Shown: one piece after another, positions 33,448 to 42,298 of the stretch
Position numbering within the stretch: the first letter of the stretch is position 1
Layout of the letters: every line of letters begins with the position of its first letter
The notes under the pieces: generated by a model
Told to the model about the DNA's origin: nothing
Seen by the model: the letters and a program-made list of their open reading frames with translations, nothing else
The model's database searches: none
NCBI GenBank assembly: GCA_965242615.1
Contig: CBDESR010000005.1
Coordinates: 1,922,001-1,986,000 of the forward strand
Origin: CBDBCU01 sp965242615
GTDB taxonomy: Bacteria > Chloroflexota > Dehalococcoidia > Lucifugimonadales > UBA3495
Direction of reading: 5' to 3'
Length of the DNA: 64,000 nucleotides
Translations under genes and position numbers: made by a program

Positions 33448-33524
33448 GGGCCGTTAGCTCAGTTAGGCAGAGCACCGGACTTTTAATCCGGGTGTCGTGG
33501 GTTCGAGCCCCACACGGCCCACCA
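33448..33524 (+). tRNA. tRNA-Lys (UUU)
   Basis: Seven-base acceptor stem GGGCCGT/ACGGCCC, D arm GCTC...GAGC, anticodon stem CCGGA/TCCGG with loop CTTTTAA (anticodon TTT), T arm with GTTCGAGCC. CCA is encoded in the DNA (33522-33524). An extended -10 (TGTTACAAT) lies about 35 bases upstream. Confidence 0.97.
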
Positions 33525-33556
33525 CCAGAATAGGTACGAGGTTTGAGGAGACATAT

Positions 33557-34096
33557 ATGTCAACAACAGACGGGGAAACCATCATAGAAGTATCCAAGTC
33601 CACCTTTGACCTGGACAGCCTTATCACTTCGTTTGACGGCTATCCTGACTTCAAGGCTGGCTTGCAATCAGCCGAGGTTCTCATAATCCCTTCGGACCTT
33701 AGCCCGGAATACGATGGCCCAGTATTCCCTAACACCACCAGCCAGGTTTTCCAGAGTCTCAAAACCGGCTTGGAGGGTCATGCCGTCGTGGACGTTGCTA
33801 TCCGCGACGAAGATTACGTGAATTTCGAGTTTCTCTCTGACGACGTCATCCTGCCAGTAGTGTTTGTCGCCAAAGAGGTTTTCCTGCCTCTTATAGTCAA
33901 TCTTATAGCATCGTATCTGCACCCACGTATCGCCAACCGCGAACGTCAGTCCGACGCTCGGGTTAAGAGCGAAATTCACGTTGATACCGATAAAGGAGTG
34001 CGGTATCATATCAAGTACGAAGGGCCTGTGGAATCTTTCGAGCGCATAGCATTGAAGGCTCTTGAGGATGCAAAGTCTTATCCAAAGGATAGCTGA
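33557..34096 (+). CDS. hypothetical protein, islet gene 1
   Basis: 179 aa from MSTTDGETIIEV, with GAGGAG 6-8 bases before the ATG; the frame is open into the tRNA but that part is not coding. I recognise no family. One hydrophobic stretch (VILPVVFVAKEVFLPLIVNL, about 98-117) may be a membrane segment or a buried helix; the rest is acidic and strand-rich. Base and codon use differ from all neighbours: many AT-ending codons and about 50 % GC. Sits 33 bases after the tRNA-Lys and 29 bases before the next islet gene. Confidence 0.7.
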   Translation: MSTTDGETIIEVSKSTFDLDSLITSFDGYPDFKAGLQSAEVLIIPSDLSPEYDGPVFPNTTSQVFQSLKTGLEGHAVVDVAIRDEDYVNFEFLSDDVILPVVFVAKEVFLPLIVNLIASYLHPRIANRERQSDARVKSEIHVDTDKGVRYHIKYEGPVESFERIALKALEDAKSYPKDS

Positions 34097-34125
34097 TCTA
34101 CGCCAAGAAATCTGGAAGGGACAAT

Positions 34126-34941
34126 ATGTGCGCTCCTATTAACTCGCGGCTCAGCTTGGCAAGGGGTTTGTTGCGGGATTACAAGACCCGTACTGAAAAT
34201 CACTTGCCCATCCAATTCTGGGAAAATCTGTCTCAGGCAAAATGCGAGGCAGTAACCGCCGGTGACCAGTTGACCGCCAAAGCAGTGTGGTGCTTGGAGT
34301 CTGTTGGGAGTCTCCAAGACACTTTCGTGTCTGCCTTTTGGCACATTCACGCGGGAAAATTCCAAGAGGCTTGGGATAAGCTGGCGTGGTGCGAAAACAA
34401 AATCATCGGCTTGGATCGCCATTTCGCTGAAGTAGACAGTGAATTCGGGATTGAGTTTATCCGCGCACATACAAAACGCTTTCAAGATTTGTACCCCCTC
34501 AAGTGGGGATTTAGTTTGGGTTTGCTCATTAAGGAACGAAGTTGCTCCATTTGCGACGCCAAGATTACGATAAGGCGTGGCTGTTCGCACAAGGTTGGTG
34601 AAATATATGACGGGGAAGCGTGCGTTGAGAAAGCAACCTCTATTGAACCCCTACACGTTTCCTTGGTGACTAATCCCGTTCAGAAATCCACTATGTTTTT
34701 CCCGAAAGGCGACGAAGATCCTCAACTGGTACCGCTCAAAGATCTTGCGAATGCCCTTTCGTCCCCTTGGCGGAGTTGGAGCTATCGAATAGAGGAGAAC
34801 AAAAAGTACCATCCTGCTTTTAAGGATGTCGGACGCAATGACATTTGTCCGTGCAGGTCGGGACTCAAATACAAGCGTTGTTGCCTAAACAAGGAGAAGG
34901 TGTATCCACACTTCTATGTCTCACTTAGCAGAGACCATTAG
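34126..34941 (+). CDS. SEC-C metal-binding motif protein, islet gene 2
   Basis: 271 aa. C-terminal SEC-C zinc motif CPCRSGLKYKRCC (about 241-253), and a second Cys cluster SCSICDAKITIRRGC (about 141-155) that may bind another zinc. N-terminal 130 residues are helical (WENLSQAKCEAVTAGDQL, HAGKFQEAWDKLAWCENKI). SEC-C motifs occur in SecA and in many mobile-element or defence-related proteins; here no partner is known. Same atypical composition as islet gene 1, and followed within 20 bases by a copy of the tRNA 3' end. Confidence 0.78.
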   Translation: MCAPINSRLSLARGLLRDYKTRTENHLPIQFWENLSQAKCEAVTAGDQLTAKAVWCLESVGSLQDTFVSAFWHIHAGKFQEAWDKLAWCENKIIGLDRHFAEVDSEFGIEFIRAHTKRFQDLYPLKWGFSLGLLIKERSCSICDAKITIRRGCSHKVGEIYDGEACVEKATSIEPLHVSLVTNPVQKSTMFFPKGDEDPQLVPLKDLANALSSPWRSWSYRIEENKKYHPAFKDVGRNDICPCRSGLKYKRCCLNKEKVYPHFYVSLSRDH

Positions 34942-34958
34942 TGGGTCTGCTCACCACC

Positions 34959-34968
34959 CGGCCCACCA
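34959..34968 (+). repeat. possible attachment-site copy of the tRNA-Lys 3' end
   Basis: CGGCCCACCA, identical to the last ten bases of the tRNA with its CCA (33515-33524). It brackets the two atypical genes, as an attR-like duplication would. Ten bases is short and no integrase is inside, so this is suggestive only. Confidence 0.45.
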
Positions 34969-35015
34969 TTCCCTTGGCCATTCCTGGTCAAAGAAACTTA
35001 CCTAGGACTTGAATA

Positions 35016-36791
35016 ATGCGCCCCGCCCTTAAACTTCCCGCCTTGCGATTTATCCGCTTTACTCTGCCTTTACTGGCATTGCTACTGATGGCAGCCTGCG
35101 CCGCTCCCGAACCGACGGCGCTGCCGGCAACGGCGACCCCAATACCAACTCCAACCCCGCCGGCCGCAAAGGTGCTGACCCTCCGCTACTGGCAAGCCCC
35201 TTCCTTGCCGCTGCCCTACCTGTCCGGCGGCGATAAGGATTGGGACGCCGCCGCCATCACCCTGGAGCCGCTGGCTAACATTGACCCGGAGGGCAACCTA
35301 CAACCGGCCCTGGCGGCGGAAATTCCGACCCGGGAAAACGGCGGCGTGGCCCCGGACGGGCGCGCTATTACCTGGCGGCTGCAACCCGGCGTAAAGTGGT
35401 CGGACGGCAACGACTTTACGGCTGCTGATGTGGTCTTTACTTGGCGTTACTGCACTGCTCCCGGCTCCGGTTGCACTGCTGTTGATGCTTTTGCCGCCGT
35501 TGCGGCGGTGGAAGCCACAGATACTTTGAGCGTCAAAATCACTTTTACCGAACCGGCGCCCTGGCCTTATACTCCTTTCGTCGGCTCCCGTATGCCGATT
35601 CTTAACCAGTCGCAATTTGCCCAGTGTCTTGGCCCGGCGGCCGCCGGGTGCGCCGCCGAGAACGCCGCGCCGCTTGGCACCGGCCCCTATCGCCTTACCG
35701 ATTTCATCGCCAACGACCGGGCATTGTATGAGCGCAATCCTTATTACCGCGGCCCGGAACCCTGGTTTGACCGGGTAGAATTGCGCGGCGGCGGTGATGC
35801 TCTGTCTGCCGCCCAAGCGGTTTTGGCAACCGGCGGCGCCGATTATGCCTGGAACTTGCAAATCCGCCCCGAGACTTTGGCGGAACTGGAAAGCCGGGGC
35901 CAGGGCCGGGTAGCGGTCGCCTTTGGGAGCTTTGTCGAGCGGCTGGCGGTCAATCAGACTAATCCGGACCCGGCTTTGGGGGAAAATCGTTCCGAGTACC
36001 AAGAGGGACAAAATCCCCATCCCTTCCTGACTTTCCCGCCCATCCGTCAAGCAATGTCGCTGGCAATTGACCGTTCCGGGATTGCCGAAATGCTTTACGG
36101 CTTTGCCGCTGCGCCGGAGTGCAATTTGGTAGCCGGCCCGCCGGCTTACCGTTCCACCGCCAATGATGCCTGCCTAAGTCAGGATATTGCGGCAGCTAAC
36201 CGCCTGCTGGACGAACAGGGCGTACTGGATACTGACGGCGACGGCATCCGGGAGTACCAGGGCGTTCCCTTGAAAATTACTTTGCAGACTTCCGCCAATG
36301 AAATCCGGCAGGAAACGCAGAACCGGCTGCGGGATGGCTGGCGGCAAATCGGCATTGAGACCACCTTGGTACAGCACGATGCCGCCCGCTTTTTCGGCGG
36401 CGACCCGGCAGCGGATCCGGAAGCGTCTTACCGCCGCTTTTTTGCGGATGCGCAGATGTACGCCGACAATTCCGGCATTGACCCGGAGCGTTATTTTTCC
36501 GACCAGCTTTGCGGCAGTATTCCGACCCGCGCCAACCGCTGGGCCGGCGGTAACATTCCCCGTTCCTGCAATCCCGAATATGACCGGCTTTTTGCCCAAC
36601 TGGCCCAAACGCCGGCCGGGCCGCAACGGGCCGACTTGGTGCGCGAACTGAATGACCGGCACATCCAAAGCTACTATGAAATCCCGCTGGTCAATCGAGG
36701 CTTGGTGTCGGCTTATGCCAATACTTTGCAGGGTGTCCAGCCCAACGCTTGGGACACTTCCCTGTGGAACATTGCCGAATGGCGGCGGTAG
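35016..36791 (+). CDS. ABC transporter solute-binding lipoprotein, family 5 (peptide/nickel type)
   Basis: 591 aa. Lipobox MAAC with Cys28, Thr/Pro-rich linker, then the family 5 fold: LRYWQAPSLPLPYLSG, the long second block with GRAITWRLQPGVKWSDGNDFTAADVVFTWRY in pieces (about 110-145), GTGPYRLTDF, the hinge part AMSLAIDRSGIAEMLYG, and the C-terminal FAQLAQTPAGPQRADLVRELN. It binds oligopeptides or similar ligands outside the membrane. No permease or ATPase genes are beside it, so it would need a distant partner. DTDGDGIREY is a calcium-loop-like insert common in Chloroflexota members. Confidence 0.92.
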   Translation: MRPALKLPALRFIRFTLPLLALLLMAACAAPEPTALPATATPIPTPTPPAAKVLTLRYWQAPSLPLPYLSGGDKDWDAAAITLEPLANIDPEGNLQPALAAEIPTRENGGVAPDGRAITWRLQPGVKWSDGNDFTAADVVFTWRYCTAPGSGCTAVDAFAAVAAVEATDTLSVKITFTEPAPWPYTPFVGSRMPILNQSQFAQCLGPAAAGCAAENAAPLGTGPYRLTDFIANDRALYERNPYYRGPEPWFDRVELRGGGDALSAAQAVLATGGADYAWNLQIRPETLAELESRGQGRVAVAFGSFVERLAVNQTNPDPALGENRSEYQEGQNPHPFLTFPPIRQAMSLAIDRSGIAEMLYGFAAAPECNLVAGPPAYRSTANDACLSQDIAAANRLLDEQGVLDTDGDGIREYQGVPLKITLQTSANEIRQETQNRLRDGWRQIGIETTLVQHDAARFFGGDPAADPEASYRRFFADAQMYADNSGIDPERYFSDQLCGSIPTRANRWAGGNIPRSCNPEYDRLFAQLAQTPAGPQRADLVRELNDRHIQSYYEIPLVNRGLVSAYANTLQGVQPNAWDTSLWNIAEWRR

Positions 36792-36852
36792 CCTGGCGGC
36801 GGCTTTGTTGTATAATCCGGCCTAACATTTCGACTGAGAGAGGCAGTTTCCA

Positions 36853-37665
36853 ATGGAGTATCGCAAACTGGGCAATCTGGAAGTATCGGCCATTGGGCTT
36901 GGCACCCTCCGCACTTTCGATGTCAGCGACGACGGGGACATTGCCCGGCGGCGGGAAATCGTCGAGTCTTGTCTGGAGCATCAGGTCAACCTGATTGACA
37001 CGGCGGCTTGGTACGGCAAGGCGGAAGGGGTCGTTGGGGCGGTTACGGAGGGCTTGCGGGATAAGTTCTACCTGGCGACTAAAGTTCGCTGCGAAGGCAA
37101 GGCGGCCGGGGAAGCCCAAATCGCCCGTTCCTTTGACCTGCTCAAGACCGACTACATCGACCTTTTTCAGGTGCACAATATGATTGACTGGCAAACGCAT
37201 CTGCCGACCTTGGAAGGGATGCGCGGCGCGGGCAAAATCGGGATGGTGGGCGTTACGGCAATGGTGCCGGACGCCTATCCGACCATTATGGATTTAATGC
37301 GGCAGCGGCGGGTGGATGCGGTGCAGATTCCCTACAATGTCCGCAACCGGGCGGTGGCGGAGGAACTGCTGCCTTTGGCCGAGGAGTTGGGCATCGGCAT
37401 TCTAGTGATGGAGCCGCTGCAAAAGGGGCGGTATGTGACGGAGTTGAAAGAGCAGCCGGACCTGGCGCCGCTGGCGGAATACGGCATAACTACCTGGGCG
37501 CAGGCGTTGCTGGCTTGGGTAATATCCGACCACCGGGTCAGCGCGGCCATTCCCACTACTTCCCGCCCGGGGCGCATTGCGGAAAATGCCCAAGCGGGCA
37601 ACGCCGCCGGGCTGCCGGGGGAACTGCGCGACTACATTCAGGGGGAAGCGGAACGCTGCTTGTAA
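36853..37665 (+). CDS. aldo/keto reductase family protein
   Basis: 270 aa. MEYRKLGNLEVSAIGLGT start, LIDTAAWYGKAEGVVG with catalytic Asp and Tyr (about 50-59), FYLATKVRC with the Lys, DYIDLFQVHN with the His, and LLAWVISDHRVSAAIPTTSRPGRIAENA at the NADPH end. The beta barrel is slightly shorter than usual (about 300 aa). TATAAT at 36811-36816 lies 37 bases upstream and is a likely -10. Substrate not readable. Confidence 0.92.
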   Translation: MEYRKLGNLEVSAIGLGTLRTFDVSDDGDIARRREIVESCLEHQVNLIDTAAWYGKAEGVVGAVTEGLRDKFYLATKVRCEGKAAGEAQIARSFDLLKTDYIDLFQVHNMIDWQTHLPTLEGMRGAGKIGMVGVTAMVPDAYPTIMDLMRQRRVDAVQIPYNVRNRAVAEELLPLAEELGIGILVMEPLQKGRYVTELKEQPDLAPLAEYGITTWAQALLAWVISDHRVSAAIPTTSRPGRIAENAQAGNAAGLPGELRDYIQGEAERCL

Positions 37666-38323
37666 GCAGAAATGGGACGGTTTGAGGGGGGCGGGTTGGG
37701 GCAAGAGTAGTGGGGGATACCGGTGTTGGCGGAAACCGCGGCCGCGGTTTCCGCCTTGTCGGGAGAAGGGTTGGCAGGTCTGACCATGTGGGTTGCTACA
37801 CCGATTGGATACCTTGCTGCACATCTCGGTAATGCCCGGTCAGGCTGCCGATTACGGTTGCGCTACCTTGAATTGGCTACTGACGCCGGTTGGTATGGTT
37901 GCCATTCCGGCGGGTTGGCCCGGTGTTGCGACCGCGGTTGACCGTTCTCCAGTCAACCTGGGTTGCTCCGACTCCTGTGGGTTGGGGCACGGTTTGGCGG
38001 CTAGTGAGATTTGCCGTTGGCCGCTGCTCCGGTTGGGGTGGCGGGTCCTTGGTCCGCTTGCCCCGGGGGAGGAGTGTTGAGGCGTCCGGCGGTTTGTTAG
38101 GCCGGCCGGGGCCCACAGCGCGCTGTGTGGAGCGGTATTAAGTTTTACGGTAAGCTTAGCGTAAAGAACCCGGCGTCCCGGGGTCAGGTCAACCTTGACG
38201 GATATTATTATGGGGGATGGTTTGGGGATTTGTCAAGGGATAAATGGGATGAATTTTCGGGAATTGGTAAATTGAGAATTGAGGGAAAAACTAACCTTTG
38301 CGCCCCACCCGCCGATCTAATTC
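37666..38323. other. 658-base gene-free region with a long palindrome and a GGTTG-rich stretch
   Basis: No reading frame looks coding. It holds the palindrome at 37728-37755 and, at about 37785-38050, many GGTTG/GGGTTG words. From about 38140 on it is AT-richer. Possibly decayed coding DNA; I can support no gene here. Confidence 0.5.
37728..37755. repeat. 28-bp perfect palindrome
   Basis: Centre CCGCGG/GGCC with arms GGCGGAAACCGCGG and its complement, no loop. About 60 bases after the aldo/keto reductase stop; may act as its terminator stem or as a dyad binding site, but no T-run follows. Confidence 0.8.
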
Positions 38324-39739
38324 TTAACCGCCCCCGGCGCCCCCGTATCCCTCATCCAGCAAATCCACGATATGGCAGACCGGGTAGCCGGCGGCCGCGC
38401 CGCCGCTTTCCGCCAGCCCCCGGGCCAACTGCATTATGCAGCCCGGGTTAGCCGTAACTACCTGCTCTGCTCCGCTGCTGCCGATGTTTTCCAGCTTGGC
38501 GTTCAGGATTTTCCCGGATACCTCCGGCTGGGTCATCGCGTAAATGCCGGCGCCGCCACAGCACATTGCCGACTGCTCCATTTCCACTAATTCCAGCCCC
38601 GGGATGGCTTGCAGCAAACGGCGCGGCGCGGCGGTAATGCGCTGGGCGTGGGCCAAATGGCACGGGTCTTGATAAGTTACCCGCCGCGCTACCCGGCCGG
38701 CCGGCGGCGTCAAGGGCAAGTCATCCAGAAACTCGGTAATGTCTTTAGTCAGACTGCCGAACCGCCGGGCCGCTTCCGCATACTCCGGGTCATTTTTCAG
38801 CAGTTCCCCATATTCCTTCATATTGGAGCCGCACCCGGCCGACGCCGTAACAATCCAATCCACTCCGGCCGCCAGGAAAAGGTCAATGTTGCGCCGCGCC
38901 ATCCGCCGGGCCAACGCCAAATCCCCGGCGTGCAGGTTTAACGCCCCGCAGCAGCCTTGACCCGGCGGTACGATTACATCACACCCGTTCCGGGTCAAAA
39001 CCCGCACCGCCGCTCGCATCGTATCCCCTTGCATCAAGGGCATCACACACCCGGACAGCAAGCCCACCGTCAACGGCTTGGCGGCGGTATCAGCAGTGTC
39101 AGACGGCCGCCCGGTCGCGGCATAAACCCGGCGGGAGGGCTTAAAAAACCGGCCGCGCAAATCCGGCAGCTGCCGCTCCATTTCCGCCAAGGCCGGGGAC
39201 AGCCGTTGCAGCAATCCTGACGCCCGTACCAACCGCCGCAATCCCGACCGCTGGTACAGAAGCAACAGCCCCGCCCCCCAACGCAGCCGCCGGGGATGGG
39301 GCAAGGCCGCCCGCAGCAGCAGCCGGTCTATGCGCCGCAGACTGCGCCCCTGCTTACCTTGCGCCAATACCTGCGCCCGGGAGTATTCCATTATCCGCCC
39401 GTAGGGAACGCCGGAGGGACACACCGCCTCGCAAGCCCGGCACTGGAGGCACATTTCCCAATGGGACACGATGCGCTCGCTGATGCCGACCCGCCCCTCG
39501 TGCACCGCCCGCATCAAGGCAATCCGCCCCCGCGGCGACTCCGTCTCTACCCGCAAAGTGGCATAAGTGGGGCAGGAACTGAGGCACAGCCCGCAGTGGA
39601 CGCACCGGTACAAGTCGGCTTCCGCCGGCACATCAACGCCGCGGAAACCCGGTTCTTGGTTCAGCGGCCCGGTCAATTCAGCCGCCGCCGGCAGCCCGGC
39701 AAGGGGATGGGGCGAGTTCAGCCGTTCCTCCTCAGCCAT
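38324..39739 (-). CDS. glcF: glycolate oxidase iron-sulfur subunit
   Basis: 471 aa. Two 4Fe-4S motifs: CVHCGLCLSSCPTY (about 41-54) and CLQCRACEAVCPSGVPYG (about 97-114). Two CCG domains: GCVMPLMQGDTMRAA with VIVPPGQGCCGALNLHAGD, and DPCHLAHAQ with MEQSAMCCGGAGIY. Transfers electrons from the flavin subunits to the respiratory chain. Its start overlaps the glcE stop by one base. N-terminal 30 residues are a non-conserved tail. Confidence 0.94.
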   Translation of the reverse strand: MAEEERLNSPHPLAGLPAAAELTGPLNQEPGFRGVDVPAEADLYRCVHCGLCLSSCPTYATLRVETESPRGRIALMRAVHEGRVGISERIVSHWEMCLQCRACEAVCPSGVPYGRIMEYSRAQVLAQGKQGRSLRRIDRLLLRAALPHPRRLRWGAGLLLLYQRSGLRRLVRASGLLQRLSPALAEMERQLPDLRGRFFKPSRRVYAATGRPSDTADTAAKPLTVGLLSGCVMPLMQGDTMRAAVRVLTRNGCDVIVPPGQGCCGALNLHAGDLALARRMARRNIDLFLAAGVDWIVTASAGCGSNMKEYGELLKNDPEYAEAARRFGSLTKDITEFLDDLPLTPPAGRVARRVTYQDPCHLAHAQRITAAPRRLLQAIPGLELVEMEQSAMCCGGAGIYAMTQPEVSGKILNAKLENIGSSGAEQVVTANPGCIMQLARGLAESGGAAAGYPVCHIVDLLDEGYGGAGGG

Positions 39740-41109
39740 TACAATCCCCCCATAAACCGGCCGGGGTTCAGGATGCCGGCCGGGTCAAACTTATCCTTAA
39801 TCCGCCGCATAATTGCCAATTCTTGCTCCAGATTCGGGCCGCCGCCCCAAACATCGATGCCCGCTTTCACTGCCAACGGGCAATGCTCCACCACTACCGT
39901 ACCGCCCAATGCCTGCACCCGTTCTCGTATTGCCGCTATTTGCGCTATAGTAGCGGGTACGGCGGCGTCATCCGCCGCGCTTTCATCCCACCGTAGTAGG
40001 TGAACCGTACCAAAGCCCACATCAGCAACAACGCCCCATTGCTCTCCCGGCTTTTGGGATTCCCCATAAGCTACCAACTTGCCCACTGCCGCCGGGGGCA
40101 GGTTCACTTTTAACCCCAACGCCGGCAGGGTATCATCATCCCAACCCAAATCGGTAAGCCTTTGCAGCAGCGACTGGCCGGCCGCCGCATCCAAAGCGTC
40201 AATAGGCACCGCCCCGGCATCCCGCAGCAGACGGGCCGATTCCTCCCGCCGCCGCGCTACGGCCCGCGGCCGCCCGGCAAAAAATGCCAACAGGTAAGCG
40301 GCCGCTGTAGGATTGGCTTGGTCTAACCCCAAGCGCCGGGCTGCCGGGCCATTGACTACTTGCACACCTTGCGGCGCATAGACTTGGCCGATCAGGGAAC
40401 GGCCGGCGGCGATGCCGGCGTCTAATGCGGGAAAGGCGGCCGTCAAAGCCGCCCCGGTATCCGGGCGGGGCGACAGCTTGAAAGTAGCCTCGACAATGAC
40501 GCCCAAAGTCCCCAAGGAACCGATATAGAGCTTGTTCAAGTCATAGCCGGTAACATTCTTGACTACCCGCCCGCCGGCTTTAGTTTCAACGCCATCGCCG
40601 CCGATGACGCTGACCCCAATCAGCCAGTCCCGGGGCAGCCCGTAGCTATAGCGCAACGGGCCGCTGCTATTAGCTGCCAGGATGCCGCCAACGGTTGCCC
40701 GTTCCGCTATCGGCGACTCCAGGGGAACGAACTTGCCCCCGCCGGCCAATTCCCGCTGCATCCCGGCCAAGGTAATGCCGCCTTCGACGGTAGCCGTCAA
40801 ATCCGCCGGCTGATAGTCCAGAACCCGATTTAAGCGGCTCAAATCCAGTACCACCCCGGCCCGATGGGGCGGATTGCCCAACCCGCGATGTACGCCGCCG
40901 CCCCAAGGGAGAACCACTACCCGGTGCGCCGCCGCCCACTGCACAACCGCCGCCACTTCCGGCCGGCCGGCCGGCCGCGCCACCGCCAGCGGCATAACCC
41001 CGTCCATCGCATACCCGGCCAATTCCGCCGCGCCGCCGGCCGCCTCCGCCGCCAAAACGGAATCCGCCCCCAACCGGGCGGCCAGTTGTTGCTGAAGGGG
41101 GACAGACAA
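39739..41109 (-). CDS. glcE: glycolate oxidase FAD-binding subunit GlcE-like
   Basis: 456 aa. FAD_binding_4 (PCMH-type) domain: MPLAVARPAGRPEVAAVVQWA, VVLPWGGGVHRGLGNPP, DLSRLNRVLDYQPADLTATVEGGI, VGGILAANSSGPLRYSYGLPRDWLIGV, GGRVVKNVTGYDLNKLYIGSLGTLGV and, at the C-terminus, MRRIKDKFDPAGILNPGRF. Larger than E. coli GlcE (about 350 aa) through a full middle domain. Together with glcD and glcF it forms the three-part glycolate dehydrogenase feeding glyoxylate metabolism. Confidence 0.92.
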   Translation of the reverse strand: MSVPLQQQLAARLGADSVLAAEAAGGAAELAGYAMDGVMPLAVARPAGRPEVAAVVQWAAAHRVVVLPWGGGVHRGLGNPPHRAGVVLDLSRLNRVLDYQPADLTATVEGGITLAGMQRELAGGGKFVPLESPIAERATVGGILAANSSGPLRYSYGLPRDWLIGVSVIGGDGVETKAGGRVVKNVTGYDLNKLYIGSLGTLGVIVEATFKLSPRPDTGAALTAAFPALDAGIAAGRSLIGQVYAPQGVQVVNGPAARRLGLDQANPTAAAYLLAFFAGRPRAVARRREESARLLRDAGAVPIDALDAAAGQSLLQRLTDLGWDDDTLPALGLKVNLPPAAVGKLVAYGESQKPGEQWGVVADVGFGTVHLLRWDESAADDAAVPATIAQIAAIRERVQALGGTVVVEHCPLAVKAGIDVWGGGPNLEQELAIMRRIKDKFDPAGILNPGRFMGGL

Positions 41110-41131
41110 AAGTTATCCTGCCGCCAACCGG

Positions 41132-41446
41132 CTAGACTTGGCTGGGCTGCCGCGTGATGGCTTCCCGCAGACCCTCCAGCAACCCGCCCATACGCGCCAG
41201 TTGCTTCTCAAGTCCGTGGACTTGCAGGGTCAGTTCCCGGATGGTCGCATCCTGCGCGTCGATCCGCTGCTCCAGCCTTCCCATCCACTGATCCATCCGG
41301 TCCATCCGCCGCTCCAACCGGTCAAACCGCTCATTGTTGAGCCGCTCCGACCGTTGCTGCGCGGCAAACAGGAAAGCGATGCCGCCCAGCAGCAACGCCC
41401 CCAAGCCAACGCCCGAGGTGATAATGGCGATAAGTTCAGGACTCAT
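41132..41446 (-). CDS. small membrane protein with coiled coil
   Basis: 104 aa. One N-terminal transmembrane helix (IAIITSGVGLGALLLGGIAF, about 6-25), then a charged coiled coil from 30 to 95 (RFDRLERRMDRMDQWMGRLE and further heptads). No named family. It is encoded between glcE and the DNA methyltransferase on the same strand with 22-base and 87-base gaps. Resembles small coiled-coil proteins that are common next to Uma2 or toxin genes in Cyanobacteria. Function unknown. Confidence 0.7.
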   Translation of the reverse strand: MSPELIAIITSGVGLGALLLGGIAFLFAAQQRSERLNNERFDRLERRMDRMDQWMGRLEQRIDAQDATIRELTLQVHGLEKQLARMGGLLEGLREAITRQPSQV

Positions 41447-41533
41447 AACTTCTCCTCGGGTAATAATTCAGCCGTCCCTAATCATACTACCCAATCGCCG
41501 GAATGTATGTAACCGGAACCGATATAGCGGTGT

Positions 41534-42283
41534 CTATTCCGGGTTCCAGATTGCCCCGCTGGCGCCGCGTTTCCAGAACACCAGGAAATAGGAGTGATTT
41601 TTGCGGGCGTGTACCTGCCGCACCGCCCTACTAACTCCCGGCCGGTTGTTCCGCATTACCACAAACAAATCCTCGGCGACCAAGCCGATTTTCTGGTATT
41701 CCGCGATGATTTCGATGTGGGTAAAGCGTTGGCGGTTGGCGCACACTTCATCCTGGCATTTGACGATAGCGACGCCCCGCTCCCGCAGTACCCGGTGGGC
41801 TTCCCGCCCGGCGGCGTAGTAAAGTTCCAGCACCGCCGCGTGATACTTGCCGGCTACCCCTTGGCCCGCCCCGTTGTTGCCGTAATGCTCCTCAAAAGCG
41901 GAATGGGCCAAATGCGCCGTGCCGCCGGGGGAGTGCATATAGGGCGGATCCAGTACCACGCAGTCAATTGCGCCATCGTTATAGGGCAGCCGGCGGCAGT
42001 CCACCCCATCCCGCAGGTCGGTAGCCAGCAGTTGATAGCGGTCTTCCGGAACTTCTTTCCAGAAAGCCCCCTTGCCAAAGGTAACATCAGCCACTACGCT
42101 GCCCGGCGCTACATAAAGCTCCAGGATTTTCCGAAACACCGCCGCATTGCCCAGGTTGTAGGCGCTCAATACCAAGTCGTTAGTTGGCGCGCCGTTGCGG
42201 ACTACCCGCCGCGGCCGCCCGTTACGGCCCGGGTCGGCGGCTTTGCGGTCAACAGCATTGCCGGTAAAGTTCAGTTCAAGCAC
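41534..42283 (-). CDS. DNA methyltransferase-like protein (N4/N6 amino-methylase fold)
   Basis: 249 aa. Catalytic DPPY in VVLDPPYMHS (about 109-118), SAM-binding VVADVTFGKGAFWKEV (about 63-78) in place of the usual FxGxG, ATDLRD for strand 2 and a C-terminal HARKNHSYFLVFWKRG typical for DNA methylases. No restriction enzyme lies beside it, so an orphan methylase is likely. Circular order (SAM site before DPPY) fits the gamma class. Start is 15 bases after the glcD stop, so it is co-transcribed with glycolate genes, which is unusual. Confidence 0.82.
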   Translation of the reverse strand: MLELNFTGNAVDRKAADPGRNGRPRRVVRNGAPTNDLVLSAYNLGNAAVFRKILELYVAPGSVVADVTFGKGAFWKEVPEDRYQLLATDLRDGVDCRRLPYNDGAIDCVVLDPPYMHSPGGTAHLAHSAFEEHYGNNGAGQGVAGKYHAAVLELYYAAGREAHRVLRERGVAIVKCQDEVCANRQRFTHIEIIAEYQKIGLVAEDLFVVMRNNRPGVSRAVRQVHARKNHSYFLVFWKRGASGAIWNPE

Positions 42284-42298
42284 GGCGGCCCATACCCC

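Noticed and set aside
37793..38080. 95-aa plus-strand frame in the gap after the aldo/keto reductase
   Set aside because: No ribosome site, no conserved-looking segments, Cys/Trp-rich random composition.
38125..38451. 108-aa plus-strand frame running into glcF
   Set aside because: Half of it is antisense of glcF; the rest has no family-like pattern.
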